Part shown: positions 8,581 through 10,716 of the stretch, one piece after another
Numbering within the stretch: the stretch's first letter is position 1
Layout: each line of letters begins with the position of its first letter
NCBI GenBank assembly: GCA_945283395.1
Contig: CALYQH010000019.1
Location: 1-10,716 of the forward strand
DNA from: an uncultured Ventosimonas sp.
Lineage (GTDB): Bacteria; Pseudomonadota; Gammaproteobacteria; Pseudomonadales; Pseudomonadaceae
Direction: 5' to 3'
Length of the DNA stretch: 10,716 nucleotides
Notes under the pieces: model-generated
Seen by the model: only the letters and a program-made list of their open reading frames with translations
The model's database searches: none
What the model was told of the DNA's origin: nothing
Translations under genes and position numbers: made by a program

Positions 8581-9383
8581 CACACGTCTCCAAACATTAA
8601 TGCTGTTAAAATGAAATCTAATCCTAATATTGCAAGGGATGAATAAACAACTGTTCTCGTAGTAGCATTACTAATACCTACTGAGGTAGCTTCGCAAGAA
8701 TAACCTTGATATACTGCAATCCAAGTGGCCACGAAAGCAAACACTAAACTTTTAATAAAACCATTACAGACATCATAACCGAAGCGCACATTACTTTGCA
8801 TATTCCCCCAGTAAGAACCATCATATACTCCTAACCAATCACTAGCCACTAAAGCGCCACCCCAGATACCAACTACTACAAATATAGTAGCTAACAAAGG
8901 CATACTAATAAAACCAGCTATTAATCTAGGCGCTACAACATATTTTAAGGGATCTACCCCAAAAGTTTCTAGACCTGATAATTGTTCAGAAGATTTCATA
9001 TTACCAATTTCAGCTGTTAATGCAGAACCAGCCCGCCCTGCATAAAGAAGGCCAGTAACAACAGGCCCTAACTCTCTTAATAAACTTAGAGCAACAACTT
9101 GACCCACCGCTTCAGAAGAGGCATAGCTTACCAATATATTATACCCCTGAAGAGCCATAATCATACCAATAAACATACCCGAAACTATGATAATAGGTAA
9201 AGATAACACTCCAATAAAATAAATCTGTTTTATCAATAATTGAAAGTGCTTTCCCGGCCCTCTACGACCAATTAAAGACATAAATAAAAAAATACCCGCG
9301 TTACCAAGACTTCTTATGATATCAATTGCAGAAGCCCCTAATAATTGTATTTTATCTATCAAACTTTTTTTCTGCTGTATCAT
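8580..9383 (-). CDS. mlaE: ABC transporter permease MlaE
   Basis: MlaE is the integral inner-membrane permease of the MlaFEDB phospholipid transporter, a dimer in the complex. It has 267 residues (E. coli 260). Hydrophobic segments are visible around 53-80 (IYFIGVLSLPIIIVSGMFIGMIM), 153-178 (LIAGFISMPLLATIFVVVGIWGG), 210-225 and 245-263. An amphipathic N-terminal interface region precedes them. The family signature LLRELGPVVTGLLYAGRAGSALTAEIGNMKSSEQL (about 101-135), which contacts the ATPase, is intact. The start ATG shares one base with the mlaF stop (TAATG), and AGGGA lies 8 bases before it. The stop likewise overlaps the mlaD start, so F, E and D should be made in fixed proportion. Confidence 0.97.
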   Translation of the reverse strand: MIQQKKSLIDKIQLLGASAIDIIRSLGNAGIFLFMSLIGRRGPGKHFQLLIKQIYFIGVLSLPIIIVSGMFIGMIMALQGYNILVSYASSEAVGQVVALSLLRELGPVVTGLLYAGRAGSALTAEIGNMKSSEQLSGLETFGVDPLKYVVAPRLIAGFISMPLLATIFVVVGIWGGALVASDWLGVYDGSYWGNMQSNVRFGYDVCNGFIKSLVFAFVATWIAVYQGYSCEATSVGISNATTRTVVYSSLAILGLDFILTALMFGDV

Positions 9384-10192
9384 TAATTTATCCCTAGTAA
9401 CTCAAGTTTATAATCTTCAGCTGGGAATTGGAAATGTATAGGCCCATCTGGTTCGCCTTTAATAAATTGCCGCACTCTTGGATCATCCATTTGTTTCAGA
9501 TCATCAGGAGTACCATAGCCTAGTACTTCAGCATTGCCAACCACATAAATGTAGTCAGCTATACTACACGTTTCATCTATATCGTGAGAAACAATGACAC
9601 TAGTAATACTTAAAGCATCATTTAATAATTTAATCAATCTGACAAGTACTCCCATAGCTATCGGATCTTGTCCAGCAAACGGCTCATCATACAATAAGAT
9701 TTGTGGGTCCATAGCAATCGCACGTGCCAAAGCCACCCGACGCTTCATACCGCCAGATAACTCATCAGGCATCAAACCAGTTGCACCTCTTAGCCCAACT
9801 GCTTGCAATTTCATTAAGACAATGTCTCTTATCATTTCTTCTGGCAGATCAGTATGAATCCGCAAAGGGAAAGCCACATTTTCAAAGACTGTCATATCAG
9901 TAAAAAGCGCACCACTTTGGAAAAGAACTCCCATTTCTTTACGTAAATCAAATAATTGAGAACGACCTAAATCAGGAATATTTTTCCCATCAATAATAAC
10001 TTTGCCTTGGCAAGGTAACAATTGGCCACTTATCAAATTTAATAGCGTTGTTTTACCACATCCAGATGGCCCCATAATAGCAGTTATTTTATTATGTGGA
10101 ATGGTAATATCTACATCTTTAAAAATATAACGTGTACCACGCTTGAATGACATTTTTTGCAATTCCACTGCATAATTGCTATCAGATGTCAT
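9383..10192 (-). CDS. mlaF: ABC transporter ATP-binding protein MlaF
   Basis: MlaF is the cytoplasmic ATPase that powers Mla phospholipid transport. The 269 residues equal the E. coli length. All ABC motifs are intact: Walker A GPSGCGKTT (41-49, Lys47), Q-loop Gln92 in VLFQSGALF, signature LSGGM (145-149), Walker B QILLYDEP (Asp169, Glu170) and switch His203 in IVSHD. The FQSGALFTDMTVFENVAFPLR segment is typical of this subfamily. The C-terminal tail ending in HFQFPAEDYKLELLGIN corresponds to the extension that in E. coli wraps the partner MlaF and MlaB; that role is known from family structures. It is the first gene of the leftward unit, with a perfect AAGGAG 6 bases before the ATG, and is transcribed divergently from kdsD. 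The Pseudomonas name is ttg2A. Confidence 0.98.
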   Translation of the reverse strand: MTSDSNYAVELQKMSFKRGTRYIFKDVDITIPHNKITAIMGPSGCGKTTLLNLISGQLLPCQGKVIIDGKNIPDLGRSQLFDLRKEMGVLFQSGALFTDMTVFENVAFPLRIHTDLPEEMIRDIVLMKLQAVGLRGATGLMPDELSGGMKRRVALARAIAMDPQILLYDEPFAGQDPIAMGVLVRLIKLLNDALSITSVIVSHDIDETCSIADYIYVVGNAEVLGYGTPDDLKQMDDPRVRQFIKGEPDGPIHFQFPAEDYKLELLGIN

Positions 10193-10197
10193 CTTAA

Positions 10198-10203
10198 TCT
10201 CCT
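10198..10203 (-). promoter_or_regulatory. Ribosome binding site of mlaF
   Basis: On the minus strand AAGGAG stands about 6 bases before the ATG at 10192. It is among the strongest Shine-Dalgarno matches seen in the window and fixes the mlaF start. Confidence 0.85.
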
Positions 10204-10218
10204 TAAAGTTCGATATTT

Positions 10219-10247
10219 GTATTAAATGATATAACGAGCTATGTAAA
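10219..10247 (-). promoter_or_regulatory. Candidate sigma-70 promoter for mlaF
   Basis: On the minus strand TTTACA (10247-10242, five of six matches to the -35 consensus) is followed after exactly 17 bases by TAATAC (10224-10219, a poor -10). Transcription would start near 10212, giving a leader of about 20 bases with the Shine-Dalgarno sequence inside. The -35 box overlaps the palindrome at 10240-10263, so a bound protein would block it. This is inferred from hexamers only. Confidence 0.4.
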
Positions 10248-10263
10248 TTTATTAATTTACATA
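10240..10263. repeat. Palindrome 1: 10-bp perfect arms
   Basis: TATGTAAATT (10240-10249) and AATTTACATA (10254-10263) are exact reverse complements around TATT. The size and symmetry suit a dimeric regulator's operator, and it covers the candidate mlaF -35 box. Which regulator would bind is unknown. Confidence 0.6.
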
Positions 10264-10275
10264 TACTATATCTTA

Positions 10276-10291
10276 ACCTATTGGAATAGGT
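10276..10291. repeat. Palindrome 2: 7-bp perfect arms
   Basis: ACCTATT (10276-10282) and AATAGGT (10285-10291) surround GG. It is the only GC-containing palindrome of the three and lies midway between the two candidate promoters. Candidate operator; binding protein unknown. Confidence 0.5.
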
Positions 10292-10311
10292 ATTATAATG
10301 AACTGTAACTA

Positions 10312-10333
10312 AATTAAATAATATTATTTAATT
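10312..10333. repeat. Palindrome 3: 22-bp perfect palindrome
   Basis: AATTAAATAAT (10312-10322) is followed directly by its exact reverse complement ATTATTTAATT (10323-10333), with no spacer. It lies just upstream of the candidate kdsD promoter. Being all A and T it is less improbable than its length suggests, but it is the longest perfect palindrome I found here. Confidence 0.55.
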
Positions 10334-10335
10334 AC

Positions 10336-10364
10336 TTAAAACATTTTATTGTTATAATTATACT
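10336..10364 (+). promoter_or_regulatory. Candidate sigma-70 promoter for kdsD
   Basis: TTAAAA (10336-10341, four of six) and TATACT (10359-10364, five of six) are spaced by 17 bases, placing a start near 10371, about 20 bases before the kdsD ATG. A perfect TATAAT at 10353-10358 overlaps it but lacks a good -35 box. Either could serve. Confidence 0.4.
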
Positions 10365-10390
10365 TTCAATAATTAGATTATAGTAAACTA

Positions 10391-10716
10391 ATGAACAATA
10401 AATCTGACTTTATTAATACGGCAAAGCGTACTATAGAGCTGGAAGCACAAGCCATTGACTTACTTAAACAACATATTGATGAGAGCTTTGTAACAGCTTG
10501 TAAATTAATGCTTACTGCCAAAGGTCGCATAGTTGTACTTGGCATGGGTAAATCTGGACATATTGGTCGAAAGATAGCTGCAACATTGGCCAGCACAGGG
10601 ACTCCTGCTTTTTTTGTGCATCCCGCTGAGGCAAGTCATGGAGATATGGGGATGATTACTAGAGGTGATATCATTTTAGCTATTTACAATTCCGGTACCA
10701 CTTCAGAAATAACCAT
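10391..10716 (+). CDS. kdsD: D-arabinose 5-phosphate isomerase, 3'-truncated by the window edge
   Basis: KdsD interconverts ribulose 5-phosphate and arabinose 5-phosphate, supplying the first precursor of Kdo for lipopolysaccharide. The first 108 codons are present out of roughly 325 in the family; the second half of the SIS domain and the CBS pair lie outside. The sequence RIVVLGMGKSGHIGRKIAATLASTGTPAFFVHPAEASHGDMGMITRGDIILAIYNSGTTSEIT matches the SIS sugar-isomerase domain closely, with Lys54 in GMGKSG equivalent to E. coli Lys59. The start is the ATG at 10391, since MNNKSDFINTAKRTIELEAQAI aligns with the N-terminal helix of the family. There is no recognisable Shine-Dalgarno sequence before it (GATTATAGTAAACTA). 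In Pseudomonas, kdsD is likewise divergent from mlaF and is followed by kdsC and lpt genes. Confidence 0.96.
   Translation, partial: MNNKSDFINTAKRTIELEAQAIDLLKQHIDESFVTACKLMLTAKGRIVVLGMGKSGHIGRKIAATLASTGTPAFFVHPAEASHGDMGMITRGDIILAIYNSGTTSEIT

Larger units (their letters stand above)
10193..10390. promoter_or_regulatory. Divergent control region between mlaF and kdsD
   Basis: This 198-base region must hold the start signals for the leftward mla operon and for rightward kdsD. It is very AT-rich and contains three perfect palindromes (centres near 10251, 10283 and 10322), a good Shine-Dalgarno sequence for mlaF and promoter-like hexamers on both strands, each listed separately. No small ORF was recognised. 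Confidence 0.8.

Noticed and set aside
8580..8583. GTG at 8583 as the mlaD start
   Set aside because: It places GGAG only 4 bases away; the next codon ATG has better spacing. It remains possible and changes one residue.
9594..9857. Plus-strand ORF inside mlaF
   Set aside because: Antisense to the ABC signature and Walker B region, whose coding constraint explains the open frame.
10351..10367. Zur-like box GTTATAATTATAC before kdsD
   Set aside because: Only the left half resembles the Zur consensus, the right half does not match, and the sequence is better explained by overlapping -10 hexamers.
10378..10596. Minus-strand ORF opposite kdsD
   Set aside because: Antisense to the conserved SIS domain of kdsD.

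Overview
The window looks like AT-rich chromosomal DNA from a gammaproteobacterium of the Pseudomonadales. Gene order and protein sequence both point there. kdsD diverging from mlaFEDCB-ibaG-murA-hisG-hisD-hisC is the Pseudomonas arrangement. EF-P carries Arg32 and sits beside EarP, the IbaG motif GEGCNFQLN looks pseudomonad-like, and HisG is the short form. A low-GC relative such as Entomomonas would fit, but that is an inference. Every protein-coding gene belongs to a well-known housekeeping family. I found no mobile element, CRISPR array, tRNA or rRNA, and no convincing new system.

Layout, left to right. Positions 2-802 (+) hold the C-terminal two thirds or so of earP, cut by the window edge. 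efp follows at 855-1421 (+) with a strong hairpin terminator. Positions 1476-1739 are a gene-free junction between convergent units and contain inverted repeats. hisC, hisD and hisG run leftward at 1740-4761 as a tight operon. Positions 4762-5479 are a 718-base AT-rich gap with no gene I can recognise. From 5480 to 10192 the leftward unit mlaF-mlaE-mlaD-mlaC-mlaB-ibaG-murA is tightly packed, with stop/start overlaps at F/E and E/D. Positions 10193-10390 are a divergent control region with three perfect palindromes. kdsD (+) begins at 10391 and is cut by the right edge.

Functionally, EarP rhamnosylates EF-P on Arg32 so that EF-P can relieve ribosome stalling at polyproline. HisG, HisD and HisC catalyse the first, last and an intermediate step of histidine synthesis. 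The Mla complex moves phospholipids between the inner and outer membranes, MurA commits UDP-GlcNAc to peptidoglycan, and KdsD makes the precursor of Kdo for lipopolysaccharide. The right half is therefore an envelope-biogenesis block. The points most worth a second look are non-coding: the long murA-hisG gap, the palindromes between mlaF and kdsD, and the structured efp/hisC junction.
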